From Microvirga pakistanensis (GTDB lineage Bacteria; Pseudomonadota; Alphaproteobacteria; Rhizobiales; Beijerinckiaceae), in assembly GCF_004458765.1 (NCBI RefSeq), contig NZ_SPJX01000710.1, forward strand, positions 124,001 through 188,000: 64,000 bases of DNA. Reading direction: 5' to 3'. The first letter of the stretch is position 1, and each line of letters starts with the position of its first letter. Made by a program: the position numbers and the translations under genes. Positions 1 through 9,945 of the stretch are shown in pieces. The notes under the pieces are model-generated. The model did not search any database and had not been told where the DNA came from. It saw only the letters and a program-made list of their open reading frames with translations.

Positions 1-147
1 ATTTGTGGTTCGGGCCCGTTTATTTTGTGGCTATGTGCGTGCTCCCCTATGCATGCCGCGGCCAGCGCGCCACGGGCTTCGCTAGGGCAACTGGATTGCC
101 GTTTATTTTACTAAGTTACATCAGACCCATAACTGGCCCTCAAGCGT
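1..147. other. Left edge, no gene recognised
   Basis: Short stretch downstream of the BREX helicase stop. No open reading frame here has protein-like composition, and I see no tRNA or clear terminator. The left boundary of the defence island is not inside the window. Confidence 0.5.
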
Positions 148-2229
148 TCAGCCCGTCAAGATTACCAGCCTACGCTTCCTTGCACACGCCAATCTCACGC
201 CTTCTGAATCGGACATCCTGCCCTCGAGGACGGCCCGAAGGACCCCGTCCGGGAGGCAAAGGCTGAACTTCAGCGCATCGGCGATATCGTCTGGCAGGCG
301 CGGCCGGATACTGTGTTGCTCCATGGCGTCAAGCGCCTGTGCCACTTGCGTCCCGCTCCCGCTCTTCATTGTGATCGAAAAGCCGTCACTGCTTGAGATT
401 GACAGCCGCTGCTCCTCCAACCCGGCACCAATGGACGCGCACGCAGCTCCGCCTGCAAAGGCCCAGATGGTAATTCTTCCGGCACCGTCGGTGACGACCG
501 GCATACACTCGCCGTCAACGAAGGTGAGATCCTCCCTTATTTCCTCAATCCTGGCACTCGCCCGGCGGGAGAGTTCGCAGCCTGGCACCGTGCCGGCGAC
601 GATCCGTTCGGCTGCTCGCGCAACGGCGCTCGACATCGGACGACCGGAGCCAAGCCACCGTGATCGCCCGCCCTCCGGAGCGGGCAAGACCGCAACGGTA
701 CGCCTTCTCCAATCCAAGTCCGTTACACGCCAGCTACGCCCCCCGAGAGACAGGATAACGTCATTTCTCTTCCTCGTGATGCTCGTCGGGTGAACGGAGC
801 CGAGATCATGGGCCCCATGGCGGACAGCCAGGAGCAGTGGCTCGCTGAAAGCAGCCACGAGATCGCTAAAGTGCCGTCGTCCGAACTCACGTTCTCCGGC
901 GAGTCCCAGCCCAAGGACGCCTTTATCTTCAGCCAGGACACCAGTCGCAAGCATATGGTCGAGCACCGCCTGCCGATCCGCAGCCGGTACACAGTCGATC
1001 GACGGCCCCAGCCACTCTGCGATATCGCCACGCGCGATCCCCTTCTCCTGGAGGATAAGCGCCATGACCTGCTGGGCGAACAAATGCGCGGGCCGTGGAG
1101 GCGGCACGACGGCTTCGACATGGCCCTCCCTCCACAAAGTTACCAATGCGAGGCACGCGAGGAGCTCTTCCTCGTCGGTAGCCAGGAACAAACAGTTTCT
1201 GCGGGCTCCGGCACGGCGTCCCGTCCGGCCCATCCGTTGCAGGAAGGAGGCAACGCTCGGCGGAGCACCGACCTGAAAGACCCTGTCCAGGTCACCCACG
1301 TCTAGCCCCAGCTCCAAGGTGGACGTCGCGACGATCACGCAGTCAGGCTCAGCCGCGAAGGCCGCCTCGGCCTGGCGGCGCTCGTCGATCGACAAGGATG
1401 CGTGGGACACGAACGTGCGAACGCCAGCCGCACGGAGCCCGGCAGCGAGTTCCTCCACACGGTTGCGGCTATCGGCGAAGACGAGACGGCGTTCGCCCCG
1501 ATGGAGCCTGGAGATGACCATGACGGCATTGCCGACCGAGCCGACATAGTCGACGGTGACATCCCCGTCGGCCACGGGCTTCGTCAGGCCAAGCACCCGC
1601 CCCTCTCGCCCTAGGGTCAGCCAGGAGAGCAACTGGGCTGGGTTCCCCACGGTAGCCGTCAAGCCGATCCGCTGCAGCCTCCTCCCATTCAGCCGCTCTA
1701 GTCTTGAGAGGAGGAACAAGAGGTGCCATCCGCGGTCGTCCCCGGCGAATGCGTGCAACTCGTCAATGACGACGGCCCGCACGCCACCGAGAAAGTCCAC
1801 GTGGTCGAGGCGCGCCGAGATCAGCATCGCCTCGAGGGATTCCGGCGTCGTCAGCAGGATCTCTGGCGGGTCAGCCAGCATCCGCTTGCGGGCTGAGGGC
1901 CCAATGTCCCCGTGCCAAAGCCCGACCCGCATCCCAAGGAAGCCGGCGTAGCTTTCCAGGCGCGGAGCCAGATTATTCAGAAGCGCCTTGAGCGGGCAAA
2001 CATAAATGGCCGAAAGCCCTCGCCAGCCCTCGTTGGCGATGCGCGAGATGAGCGGGAAGAACGCAGCTTCCGTTTTCCCGCCTGCGGTCGGAGCCAGAAG
2101 GAGAACGTCCTCGCCGGCCATGATCGGTCCAACGGCCTCCCGCTGGGTCAGCCGAAGATCCGGCCATCCCAGGGTACTCACGATGTGATAGCGAAGCGCC
2201 GGGTGGAGGGCGTCGAAAGCTTCTGTCAC
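148..2229 (-). CDS. brxHI: BREX type 2 DEAD/DEAH helicase BrxHI
   Basis: A 693-aa Lhr-like superfamily 2 helicase and the last gene of the leftward BREX operon. Motif I is APTAGGKTEA near residue 46-55, motif II is the DEXH box DELH near residue 155, motif III is the variant LTATVG, and motif VI is QRMGRTGRR near residue 326. These are the RecA-like lobes of an ATP-dependent nucleic acid translocase. Its start overlaps the brxD stop by 4 nt. In BREX type 2 loci this helicase accompanies pglWXYZ and brxD. Its exact role there is not established. The first Met gives a natural N-terminus leading into the Q-motif region (LTQREAV). Confidence 0.9.
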   Translation of the reverse strand: MTEAFDALHPALRYHIVSTLGWPDLRLTQREAVGPIMAGEDVLLLAPTAGGKTEAAFFPLISRIANEGWRGLSAIYVCPLKALLNNLAPRLESYAGFLGMRVGLWHGDIGPSARKRMLADPPEILLTTPESLEAMLISARLDHVDFLGGVRAVVIDELHAFAGDDRGWHLLFLLSRLERLNGRRLQRIGLTATVGNPAQLLSWLTLGREGRVLGLTKPVADGDVTVDYVGSVGNAVMVISRLHRGERRLVFADSRNRVEELAAGLRAAGVRTFVSHASLSIDERRQAEAAFAAEPDCVIVATSTLELGLDVGDLDRVFQVGAPPSVASFLQRMGRTGRRAGARRNCLFLATDEEELLACLALVTLWREGHVEAVVPPPRPAHLFAQQVMALILQEKGIARGDIAEWLGPSIDCVPAADRQAVLDHMLATGVLAEDKGVLGLGLAGEREFGRRHFSDLVAAFSEPLLLAVRHGAHDLGSVHPTSITRKRNDVILSLGGRSWRVTDLDWRRRTVAVLPAPEGGRSRWLGSGRPMSSAVARAAERIVAGTVPGCELSRRASARIEEIREDLTFVDGECMPVVTDGAGRITIWAFAGGAACASIGAGLEEQRLSISSSDGFSITMKSGSGTQVAQALDAMEQHSIRPRLPDDIADALKFSLCLPDGVLRAVLEGRMSDSEGVRLACARKRRLVILTG

Positions 2230-3542
2230 AGTTCTAGCTCGACATCATCCACCGACGATGCCGCGGCTGCAGCACGTTCAGAGGTTGTCATCTCGCGTTC
2301 GTCCACGGTCGGCGCGTAGTGCTGGCGTGGATCGAAGTCGGCGAACTGGTCGACGCGATCCAGGACCTCGGTGACGAGCTTGCGAAGGTAGAGCCGCGGC
2401 GCCACGCCGGCCTTGCCTCCCAGCCGCCCGGCAATCCCTTTTGCAAGGTCCTGGACGAAGAGGTCGTCCACCACACGAAGAATGCGATCGGCATTTTCGG
2501 TGTCATCGGCATAGAGATCGCGTACCTTACGCCCGACCGTCGCGAGCGCCTCCAGATCGAAGCCTGGCAGACGGACCTGGACAGCCCGAGGATTGTCGAA
2601 TCGAGCGTCGGTCGCAAAGTCAGTGTGAAGCCTCTGGGCGAGCGGAGGCAATCGCTGGACACCCTGGGGGCCATCGAAAAAGGCGGAAGTTCCCGTGACC
2701 ACGAGATAGAGCCCCGGATACCGCCCTGCGTCGAGCTCGTCCAGCAACTGGCGCAACGCGTTGAGCCCCTTCTCCCGCGTATCGGCCCGCATGCGCTGGA
2801 GCGTTTCGGCCTCGTCGAGAACCAGGACAAGCCCTGCTCGACCACTATCCCGCAGTATCGTCAGCAAGCCGCCCAGGAAATGCATCGCTCCGAAGGCATC
2901 GAGATCGCCCTTGATTCCGGCCGCTCTCTTCACCGATGCGGCCACGTTGGGCTGCCCTCCGAGCCAGGCAATCAGCCCTTCAGCCAGTGCGGCATCCTCT
3001 GCTAGGAGGGCACGGCGGTACGCACGCAAAACGGACGAAAACGCCGGGGCGGTTCGCGCGATCGTGGCAAGCCGGCGCTCCATCACGCCATCCGTTGCCG
3101 CGGTCAGGGCCTCCGCATCCTCGGCAGGCACACGTCCGTCGGCGAGCACCTCCTCCTCCAAAGTGTAGAACCAGGCATCGACCGACGATCGCAGTGCTCC
3201 ATCCGGCGTATCGGACGTCGCAAGTCGCTCCACGAGACGACGATAAACCGTCTCCCATCGGTGCAACGGCGTTTCCGTCTCGCTGACCTGCACCTCGGCC
3301 GTCGCAAAGCCCGCCCCTCGCGCACGTTCCTCGAGCCAGCGCGCGGTGAAGGTCTTGCCGGACCCATATTCGCCCCGGATTGCTTTGAATGCGCCCCGGC
3401 CGCCGGCCGCGGCCGCGAGATCGGCGTCGACGGCCGACTCGAAGCGCTCCATGCCCACGGCGATCGTGCCCAACCCTTCACGGGGCACGGTCCCGCGCCG
3501 CAGGGCATCAAGGATCAAGGCTCTCCGCTGCGGGCTGATCAT
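2226..3542 (-). CDS. brxD: BREX ATP-binding protein BrxD
   Basis: A 438-aa AAA-type ATPase with Walker A GEYGSGKT at residues 57-64 and Walker B LVLVLDEAETL near residue 237. It matches the BrxD family, found in BREX type 2 and some other subtypes next to the helicase. It overlaps pglZ upstream and brxHI downstream by 4 nt each (ATGA), so translational coupling is likely. BrxD presumably supplies ATP-driven function together with BrxHI. That pairing is inferred from consistent co-occurrence, not from this sequence. Confidence 0.9.
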   Translation of the reverse strand: MISPQRRALILDALRRGTVPREGLGTIAVGMERFESAVDADLAAAAGGRGAFKAIRGEYGSGKTFTARWLEERARGAGFATAEVQVSETETPLHRWETVYRRLVERLATSDTPDGALRSSVDAWFYTLEEEVLADGRVPAEDAEALTAATDGVMERRLATIARTAPAFSSVLRAYRRALLAEDAALAEGLIAWLGGQPNVAASVKRAAGIKGDLDAFGAMHFLGGLLTILRDSGRAGLVLVLDEAETLQRMRADTREKGLNALRQLLDELDAGRYPGLYLVVTGTSAFFDGPQGVQRLPPLAQRLHTDFATDARFDNPRAVQVRLPGFDLEALATVGRKVRDLYADDTENADRILRVVDDLFVQDLAKGIAGRLGGKAGVAPRLYLRKLVTEVLDRVDQFADFDPRQHYAPTVDEREMTTSERAAAAASSVDDVELEL

Positions 3543-6223
3543 CGGCGTCCTCCGAGCTCAAACTGCAGGCGAAGGAGTGCCTCGTCGAGAATGACATCGT
3601 CCCCGTCGAGGGCGATGACCTGGGCCTGATCGAGGTTGAGAACGCGACGCGCCGCACTGACGAAGCCCCCCAGTCGAACAGCGGCTATCCCGAGGCCCTG
3701 GGCCAGGCTCGTCTTGCTCATGCGCCCGCCGCGCCCAGACAGTGCCACGAGCAGCGCCTTGATCTGGTCGTCGGGCGGTGCGCCCCTCCCGGCCAGGCTC
3801 CGTTGGGCCAAGTAGTTCTCGCAACCTATGAGCGTGTCGATCCACGTAGGCGCCGAAGGTTGAGGCCGATTTAGGTCTCCACCTGACCCTGGCTGGCCAA
3901 AGAGGTCGAACTGGCCGGGCGTGTCGCGCCGCGTGGTCGTCATGGATGGTGCGGGCACAACGGCTGGCCGGACATCCTGGGTGGAACCAAGCCACCAAGA
4001 GGGCTCGGACGGCGGTGCGAGAACCCAGCCGGTTGGAGCATCACCCGTCGTCAGCACGGAGACAGGAACGAGGACTTCCTGGGGTGCGACACCACCGTGA
4101 TACCCTTTCCGCTTGGCTGCGTATCGCAGCCTCTCACTCCAGGCCGCGACAATCGCGGTCCCACCCGCAGGCGACAGGACGCGTCCGCCGGACAGGGCGA
4201 TCTCGCCGTCGGCAGCTGCTGCACTGCCAACGCGCCATCGATCTCCGGAGCCTCCGGACGCCTGAACCGTGCCGGTGTCGAGAACGTGCCCGTGGTCGCC
4301 CGTGATCACCACCGTCCGGCCGGCCTGTCGGGCCGCGTGAAGAAGCGATCCGACCTGGCGGAACTCGTCGGCGGACCAGTTGATGTCGAGCTGGTCACTT
4401 CCGGCGAGTTGTGCATCGACGGCGTTATGGACGACGCCAACGATCTTCTGGTGCGTATCGGCGATCGCGCGCCTCACATCTTCGCCCAGCTCGGGACCAG
4501 CGCCGAGGTCGGCCTTGTGGAACAGCCTCGGTGGCAGACCACTGCGCGAAACAGCGAGGAGAGGCCCAGATGACGAAAAGCCTGCCCGCTCGGCAGCCTG
4601 GTCGCCGCGCCGGAGCGTGCCCGACAGCAGGCTGGCCCGGGAAATCTCGGTGACGGAGGGAATGGCCGCCACGGCGCTGATCGGGGCCCGACTGTTGGTC
4701 GGATTTAGTTCCAGCCAGCCAAGCCTAGCCAGCGTCTCACCCAGGGCCCGCCAGACCGGAAAACTCAGCCCATCGAAAACCAGGAGGAGAACAGGAACGT
4801 CACGCGCGAGGGGCGCAACAATCGCCTCAAGAACACGTTCCACCGGCCAGGGCGGCCCCTCACCAGTTCCAGCGGATTGGTTCCAATCCTTGAGAAGGAT
4901 GGCGAACCGCTGGTTCTCAGCTTCGCGCCGCTCGCCGACGGACTGCGAAATCCGGGCATACACGCTCGCCACTTCCGGGAGCGGATCGCCGCTGCGCAAG
5001 GCATTCCTTGCGTGGTCGACGAACCCACCATCCACCGCGAATGTAGCTGCAGCTTCAGCAAATCCACGCGCGGGCTCCGCACGCCTCGCCGTAAGCCATG
5101 TCACCAGGCGAATGGCCATCGTGGCCCGCGCCAGGCGAGGTGCGTTGTCGCCTGCCCGGTCATGGGCTTGTAGGATCCGCAGGCTGCGCCAGCAGGCCCC
5201 GACATCGTCGACGGCTCCTGTCGCCAACGCGTGCTGCAAGATGGCTGCCGCCTGGCGCAATTGTGCTTCGAAACCGGCCTGCAGGACCGGGCTCAAATCG
5301 ACAGCCTGCTCTGCACGGATCGCAATGAGGATTTCAGTCGCGCGTGTCTCGGCCGATCGCGCGGCGGCCGTGTTGTGCTGCAGCAGTCGGTTGAAGAGGC
5401 TTCGTCCGGCCCGCGCCAGGGCAGCTCCTCCCGCAGGCTCGATGGGCACACCACCGACATACGTTTCGAGCCGGACAGCAGCCTCTCGCAGCTCGGGTCG
5501 GGCGGGCTGCTCGCCGAAGAGAACACCGCACACGAGGGAGAGCGCGAGAGCTTCGCTTCCCCGTCCCTGGGAAGCCGCGGCAAGAACAAGAGAGGCGGCC
5601 GCCCCGCCTTCGACCCCAAGCCGCTGGATAAGGGCCGAACGGACGTCTTGAGGAAGCCGAACGAGACGATCGAGGCCAACCGGTTCGAGCGCCCATTCCA
5701 TCAGACTAGAGGCATCGCCGCGACCGTCAGGAAGCTCGAGCACGTCGCCGAGCGCCGCACGCCAGGCCGTATCGAGATCCAGCACGCCGCCGGGGGCGGG
5801 CTTGTATCCCTCCTTGGGCACGTAGTCGAGAAGGAGGTCGGCGAGCCAGGTCTGAGATGCGAGACGGGGATCCAGTGCGCTCACCTTGAAGAGCGCGCGA
5901 AGGGCCGACCAGCGATCCGTATGCTTCAAGCGAGCCCGCGGAAAGCGAGCGATCACGTCACTGGAAAGGGCTGTCTCGTCCAGCGGCGTCAACACGATGA
6001 CGCCGTCGCTCTCGGCCTCTGCGCGATCGAGATGTTCGCGGATCTCAAGCTCCGAGGCACACCAGGCGACGTGGAAGTTGCAGCCGCCACGCACGATCGC
6101 TTCCGGCCAAGCACGCTTCTGGGGCGAACGCATTGCGAGGATGCGCGCCTTCTCGTCCCGCTGCAGAAGATCATCGAGGGCCCGCTCGATCTGGGCGCGG
6201 TCGGGCGCCAGCATGGGGCTCAT
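3539..6223 (-). CDS. pglZ: BREX type 2 alkaline-phosphatase-fold protein PglZ
   Basis: An 894-aa protein with the PglZ domain of the alkaline phosphatase superfamily. Metal-site signatures are LLLVFDGLSFPVW near residue 477 and VVITGDHGHVLDTG near residue 637. The N-terminal half is helical and Ala/Arg-rich; a short C-terminal wHTH-like part follows a Pro/Ser-rich linker. PglZ is the hallmark gene present in every BREX subtype and is needed for phage exclusion, although its substrate is uncertain. It overlaps pglY and brxD by 4 nt on either side. Confidence 0.93.
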   Translation of the reverse strand: MSPMLAPDRAQIERALDDLLQRDEKARILAMRSPQKRAWPEAIVRGGCNFHVAWCASELEIREHLDRAEAESDGVIVLTPLDETALSSDVIARFPRARLKHTDRWSALRALFKVSALDPRLASQTWLADLLLDYVPKEGYKPAPGGVLDLDTAWRAALGDVLELPDGRGDASSLMEWALEPVGLDRLVRLPQDVRSALIQRLGVEGGAAASLVLAAASQGRGSEALALSLVCGVLFGEQPARPELREAAVRLETYVGGVPIEPAGGAALARAGRSLFNRLLQHNTAAARSAETRATEILIAIRAEQAVDLSPVLQAGFEAQLRQAAAILQHALATGAVDDVGACWRSLRILQAHDRAGDNAPRLARATMAIRLVTWLTARRAEPARGFAEAAATFAVDGGFVDHARNALRSGDPLPEVASVYARISQSVGERREAENQRFAILLKDWNQSAGTGEGPPWPVERVLEAIVAPLARDVPVLLLVFDGLSFPVWRALGETLARLGWLELNPTNSRAPISAVAAIPSVTEISRASLLSGTLRRGDQAAERAGFSSSGPLLAVSRSGLPPRLFHKADLGAGPELGEDVRRAIADTHQKIVGVVHNAVDAQLAGSDQLDINWSADEFRQVGSLLHAARQAGRTVVITGDHGHVLDTGTVQASGGSGDRWRVGSAAAADGEIALSGGRVLSPAGGTAIVAAWSERLRYAAKRKGYHGGVAPQEVLVPVSVLTTGDAPTGWVLAPPSEPSWWLGSTQDVRPAVVPAPSMTTTRRDTPGQFDLFGQPGSGGDLNRPQPSAPTWIDTLIGCENYLAQRSLAGRGAPPDDQIKALLVALSGRGGRMSKTSLAQGLGIAAVRLGGFVSAARRVLNLDQAQVIALDGDDVILDEALLRLQFELGGRR

Positions 6224-9200
6224 TCGGTCTCTCCAGCATTCATCCGCGTCAGCCGCCAGGACAGTGTCAGCTTCGCCTTCGGATCGGCTTCCATCTGTCG
6301 ACGTAGTCGGTCGAGCGTGTGGGCAGCTTCCGTTCCTGCCAGAGTGATCTGGTGGCTTTCCTCCACAAGCTCTTCGCCCGGCGGTGGAACCACGGGGCCC
6401 GGTGGGTTGGGCGGCAGAGGCAACGGCGGCTCAGGAGGACGTGGCGGTGCAGGTGCCGCTTCGGCCAACAGCGCGGAGGCCCGCCTTTGGACTTCCCGCA
6501 GCACGGGCTTGAGCGGGACCGCGTGCTCGTCGGCGTCAAGGGCCTCGACGATCCTGGCACGAAGACCCTCGGCCGCGTTCTTGCGATGATCGGCTAGGCC
6601 CGATCCGGTCTCGATGATGGTCCAATCCGCAATGGTCAATGCTTCACGGAGGTCCTGGAGGGTTCCCAAGACACGTGCCACGGCGGCTTCGCTGGTCTCC
6701 AGCTGCGCGCGCGCAAGCACTTCGATACGGGTCAACGGTGTGGCCGCCGCCGCAAGGTCTGCGAGGAGACCCTGCGCGGAGCGCAGGGTCGCCAGCCGAG
6801 GGGCCGTGAGCGCGACGCCAAAGGCGCTCGCCTTCGCCATGATCTCCTGCAGCACGTTTGACAACAGCAGGCGCTGAGTCCCACTGTTGGTGACGAGAGC
6901 AGCCGACAAGGCGGTAAGCGTGGCGCCCTTCCTGACCTCTCCCGGGGCCAGTCCGAACAAAGCTGACGCCCGTTCGCGGGCCTTCGCCCACGTGGCCTCG
7001 TCCGGCAGGGGCTCCTCTAGCAGCTCTACCGCATTGTCGATGCGATCGAGGGAGACGCTGGCTGGCGCGCCCCTGAGGCTCGGCGCGCGATCGGCCTGAG
7101 CAGCAAAGGCAAGAATGACGAGGTTCTGGACCTTCGTCGGCAGGCCCATGGGCCTAGGCTCGTCAATCCACTGCCTCAGCCTGGCGACGGTCAGCGGCCC
7201 CCCTCCCTCGCGGGCATGCATGGTGGCGAAATGGTTCGCCCAGTGATCGCTGAGCTTCAGGTGGGTTTGGCTCATTACCCCGAGATTCAGGGGAACGGCG
7301 ATTGCGCCGAGAGAACGCCGGTCCGCGTGGTCCTCCACGAAGTGCCGCTGGTCCGGCTCCTGCGCTGCGGCCTCGATCCTCTCGAGCACCCGACGCAAGA
7401 CGGCATCCTTGACTTCGGTGTCGAAGACCGGGTGTGCTGGGTACTTGTACTCAAACCAGCGGTCGAGCAACTGGCCGACCGCCGCCTTCATGTCCGCACC
7501 AACGGGCATCTGGGGTGAAAACGCGCCGTCCAGCGAGACGAGCCGGTCTTCCGGAATCACGGCAGTTCCAATGCACCCGTCGCTATCGTTGCGGATCCCG
7601 TAGGCCGCTTCGATGCAGCCGCGAATGCGCTGCCCGAGTGCACTTTGCTGGCTGCGCAGCACGGCGCGGGCCTGCTCGCGGTCGGACGCGGAGAGCATCC
7701 GCGCGGCCTCCAGGAGCCGGTCTCCCGAACCCGCCAACAGGAAGTCGATCCGCACGAGCGTCCCGAGGTCCTTGAGGGCTCGGTCGCTCAGATACGAGGG
7801 CTGCCAGACGACACCGCCTGACGCGTTCTCGCCATCGAAGTCGCGGGCATGGGCGAGATGCGTCGACGGAGGTCGACCTGCCGGATCGAGCGGTAGACCC
7901 AGCACCAGGACGGGTGCCCCGCGCCCGCGCAAGCGATCCTTGCTCAGGTCGGCGACCGCCTCGAAATAGAGATCGACCTCGCGCTTCGTGCCGCGCCACA
8001 GATGCTCGTAGCTGACAAAGGGCTGCGCGTTGATGAGCGTACCATCGTCGCGAATACCCAAGGCTTCGAACAGAATCTTTTGCAGCTTGCTTCGGCGCTG
8101 GCCGTCATTGTCTGCTTGGGCGGCATTGGCCAGGATGGGCTCGACGTCCACCCCGCTGATTTGCAGTGAGAGGATTGGCGTCTGGTCCTCACTGATGCGA
8201 ATTTCGCCGACCTGCGAAGCCCATTTCCGCAGCTTCTGGAGGACAAGTCCACCCTCACCGCCGGGCACAGGCGACGTGACGGATCCGTGGTTGAGCGAGG
8301 CCAGCCTCGGGGCTGTCAACGCGCGCAGCGCCTCGACCTCGGGAACGAGCGCCGCCAGAAGTAGCGTCTTGAGAAGCCGGGCATCGTTGTCGAAGCGCCG
8401 CTTCGCCTGCGCGTCAACCCGCCCGTCCTGCAAATCCTGCCAGCTGACATTATGCTCCCTCTCCAGCAAGGGCAGCAGCTTCAGCGTCCAGAGCTTCTTG
8501 GCATTCTCGAACTGTATCAGCATGCCGTCGGAGAACGGCTGGTCGCCCTTCGCGATCTCATCCCAGAGGTCGCCGACGGGGATTAGCGCGCCGAGCCGCA
8601 ACTCGTCGCGCCGGTTGACGAGCAGCGTCAGCATGAGCTTCAGCGCGGTGCGCTCGCGCTGCAGGACTGACGAAGCCGCGATGAGGGCTTGCACGAGCGC
8701 CGGGCTGAACGGATAGGTCTTACGGAAGAGATCCCGCTCACCCTCCGACCCGAGCAGGGTCTCAACAACCTGCTGGCGCGTCCGCATCACCCGGTCGAAC
8801 TCCGCGTCGATCTCCTGCTTGGCGGTCTCGCTGACGGGCGCGAGCAAGCGTTTCTCGGCGATGACCGGCAGGTTGCGATCCTCGAGAAGCACCTTGTCGA
8901 AACGCGCTTCCCAGTATTTCAGAGTGTCGAAGAAGCGCACCTGCAAGGCACCGGCGTGCTGCTGCCCGATGAGTTCGCGCAGGTCGCGCTGGCGCGCCAC
9001 GAAGGAGATGATCGGAACAGGCCGGCGTGCATCCTGCGCCTCCACCAGCTTGGAGAGCTTCGATCCTTCGTCGTTCACGAAATCGACGTCACCGGCTCGG
9101 CTGGCCAGCCACAGGATCAGCTCGTCGAGGAAGAGGACTACGCCATCATAGCCGAGGCGCTGGGCGTGCTGGCTCATGATGGCGAGGCCCGCATCGAGGT

Positions 9201-9945
9201 CGACAAAGGCCTCGCCCCGGGTCGCTGCGATATCTTGGTAGTTTTGGAAATAGGTGGCAATCAGCGCACCCACGAGGCGCTGGCGCTCCTCGCCTTCAGG
9301 CGGCTCCAGGGTGGCGGACTCGAACGAGCCGGCGTCCCACTGGCTCCCGAAATCGCCCCAGCCATCATCGTCCGAACTGGTGCCTGCGTTCAGGTGGGAG
9401 AAGAAATCGGCATCCCCCATCTTGCTCCGCAACCCTCGAGCATCCTCGAACAACTTCTCGCCAAGATAGAACCCGGGCGTAGGCGCCTCGGGCCTGACCT
9501 TCCGGACATGCGCGGCATAGCCTCCGAGAACGGCACTGGTGACATCCCTCGCTCCGATCATGTGGAACGGGACCATGAGGAACGATTTCCCTCCGAGCCA
9601 GACGTCGTGCTTCGTCACGACCCTTGCCAGTTCGGGGACGCCCCGGGCCCTGGCGTTGCCGGCCAGGAGAAGGTTGAGCACGGCCATGAAGTGCGACTTG
9701 CCGGCGCCAAACGAGCCATGCAGGTAGCAAGCAGCGCTCTTCGTTCCTTCCACCGCGCCCTGGATAAAGCCGAGCGCTTGGTCGAAAGCCTTCTCGAGCT
9801 GCGGCGTGACAACATAGGAGCGGATGGTTTGCTCTGCCCCCTCTTCGGTGACGCCCTCGGAGAGCTTCAGGACGAAGTCGTTGGTCTGAACCCTCTCCGG
9901 GATGGTGATGAGGTCCCGCAGAAGCGGACGGTGATCGGCACTCAT
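6220..9945 (-). CDS. pglY: BREX type 2 large ATPase PglY
   Basis: A 1241-aa P-loop protein, the type 2 counterpart of BrxC. Walker A is GSFGAGKS at residues 77-84 and Walker B is VVLFLDELILWL near residue 270. A long helical C-terminal region ends in a proline-rich linker (PAPPRPPEPPLPLPPNPPGP) and a short terminal domain. It lies between pglX and pglZ with 4-nt overlaps at both ends. Length and architecture are typical of PglY/BrxC, which are thought to form an ATP-dependent scaffold with the methyltransferase. Confidence 0.92.
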   Translation of the reverse strand: MSADHRPLLRDLITIPERVQTNDFVLKLSEGVTEEGAEQTIRSYVVTPQLEKAFDQALGFIQGAVEGTKSAACYLHGSFGAGKSHFMAVLNLLLAGNARARGVPELARVVTKHDVWLGGKSFLMVPFHMIGARDVTSAVLGGYAAHVRKVRPEAPTPGFYLGEKLFEDARGLRSKMGDADFFSHLNAGTSSDDDGWGDFGSQWDAGSFESATLEPPEGEERQRLVGALIATYFQNYQDIAATRGEAFVDLDAGLAIMSQHAQRLGYDGVVLFLDELILWLASRAGDVDFVNDEGSKLSKLVEAQDARRPVPIISFVARQRDLRELIGQQHAGALQVRFFDTLKYWEARFDKVLLEDRNLPVIAEKRLLAPVSETAKQEIDAEFDRVMRTRQQVVETLLGSEGERDLFRKTYPFSPALVQALIAASSVLQRERTALKLMLTLLVNRRDELRLGALIPVGDLWDEIAKGDQPFSDGMLIQFENAKKLWTLKLLPLLEREHNVSWQDLQDGRVDAQAKRRFDNDARLLKTLLLAALVPEVEALRALTAPRLASLNHGSVTSPVPGGEGGLVLQKLRKWASQVGEIRISEDQTPILSLQISGVDVEPILANAAQADNDGQRRSKLQKILFEALGIRDDGTLINAQPFVSYEHLWRGTKREVDLYFEAVADLSKDRLRGRGAPVLVLGLPLDPAGRPPSTHLAHARDFDGENASGGVVWQPSYLSDRALKDLGTLVRIDFLLAGSGDRLLEAARMLSASDREQARAVLRSQQSALGQRIRGCIEAAYGIRNDSDGCIGTAVIPEDRLVSLDGAFSPQMPVGADMKAAVGQLLDRWFEYKYPAHPVFDTEVKDAVLRRVLERIEAAAQEPDQRHFVEDHADRRSLGAIAVPLNLGVMSQTHLKLSDHWANHFATMHAREGGGPLTVARLRQWIDEPRPMGLPTKVQNLVILAFAAQADRAPSLRGAPASVSLDRIDNAVELLEEPLPDEATWAKARERASALFGLAPGEVRKGATLTALSAALVTNSGTQRLLLSNVLQEIMAKASAFGVALTAPRLATLRSAQGLLADLAAAATPLTRIEVLARAQLETSEAAVARVLGTLQDLREALTIADWTIIETGSGLADHRKNAAEGLRARIVEALDADEHAVPLKPVLREVQRRASALLAEAAPAPPRPPEPPLPLPPNPPGPVVPPPGEELVEESHQITLAGTEAAHTLDRLRRQMEADPKAKLTLSWRLTRMNAGETE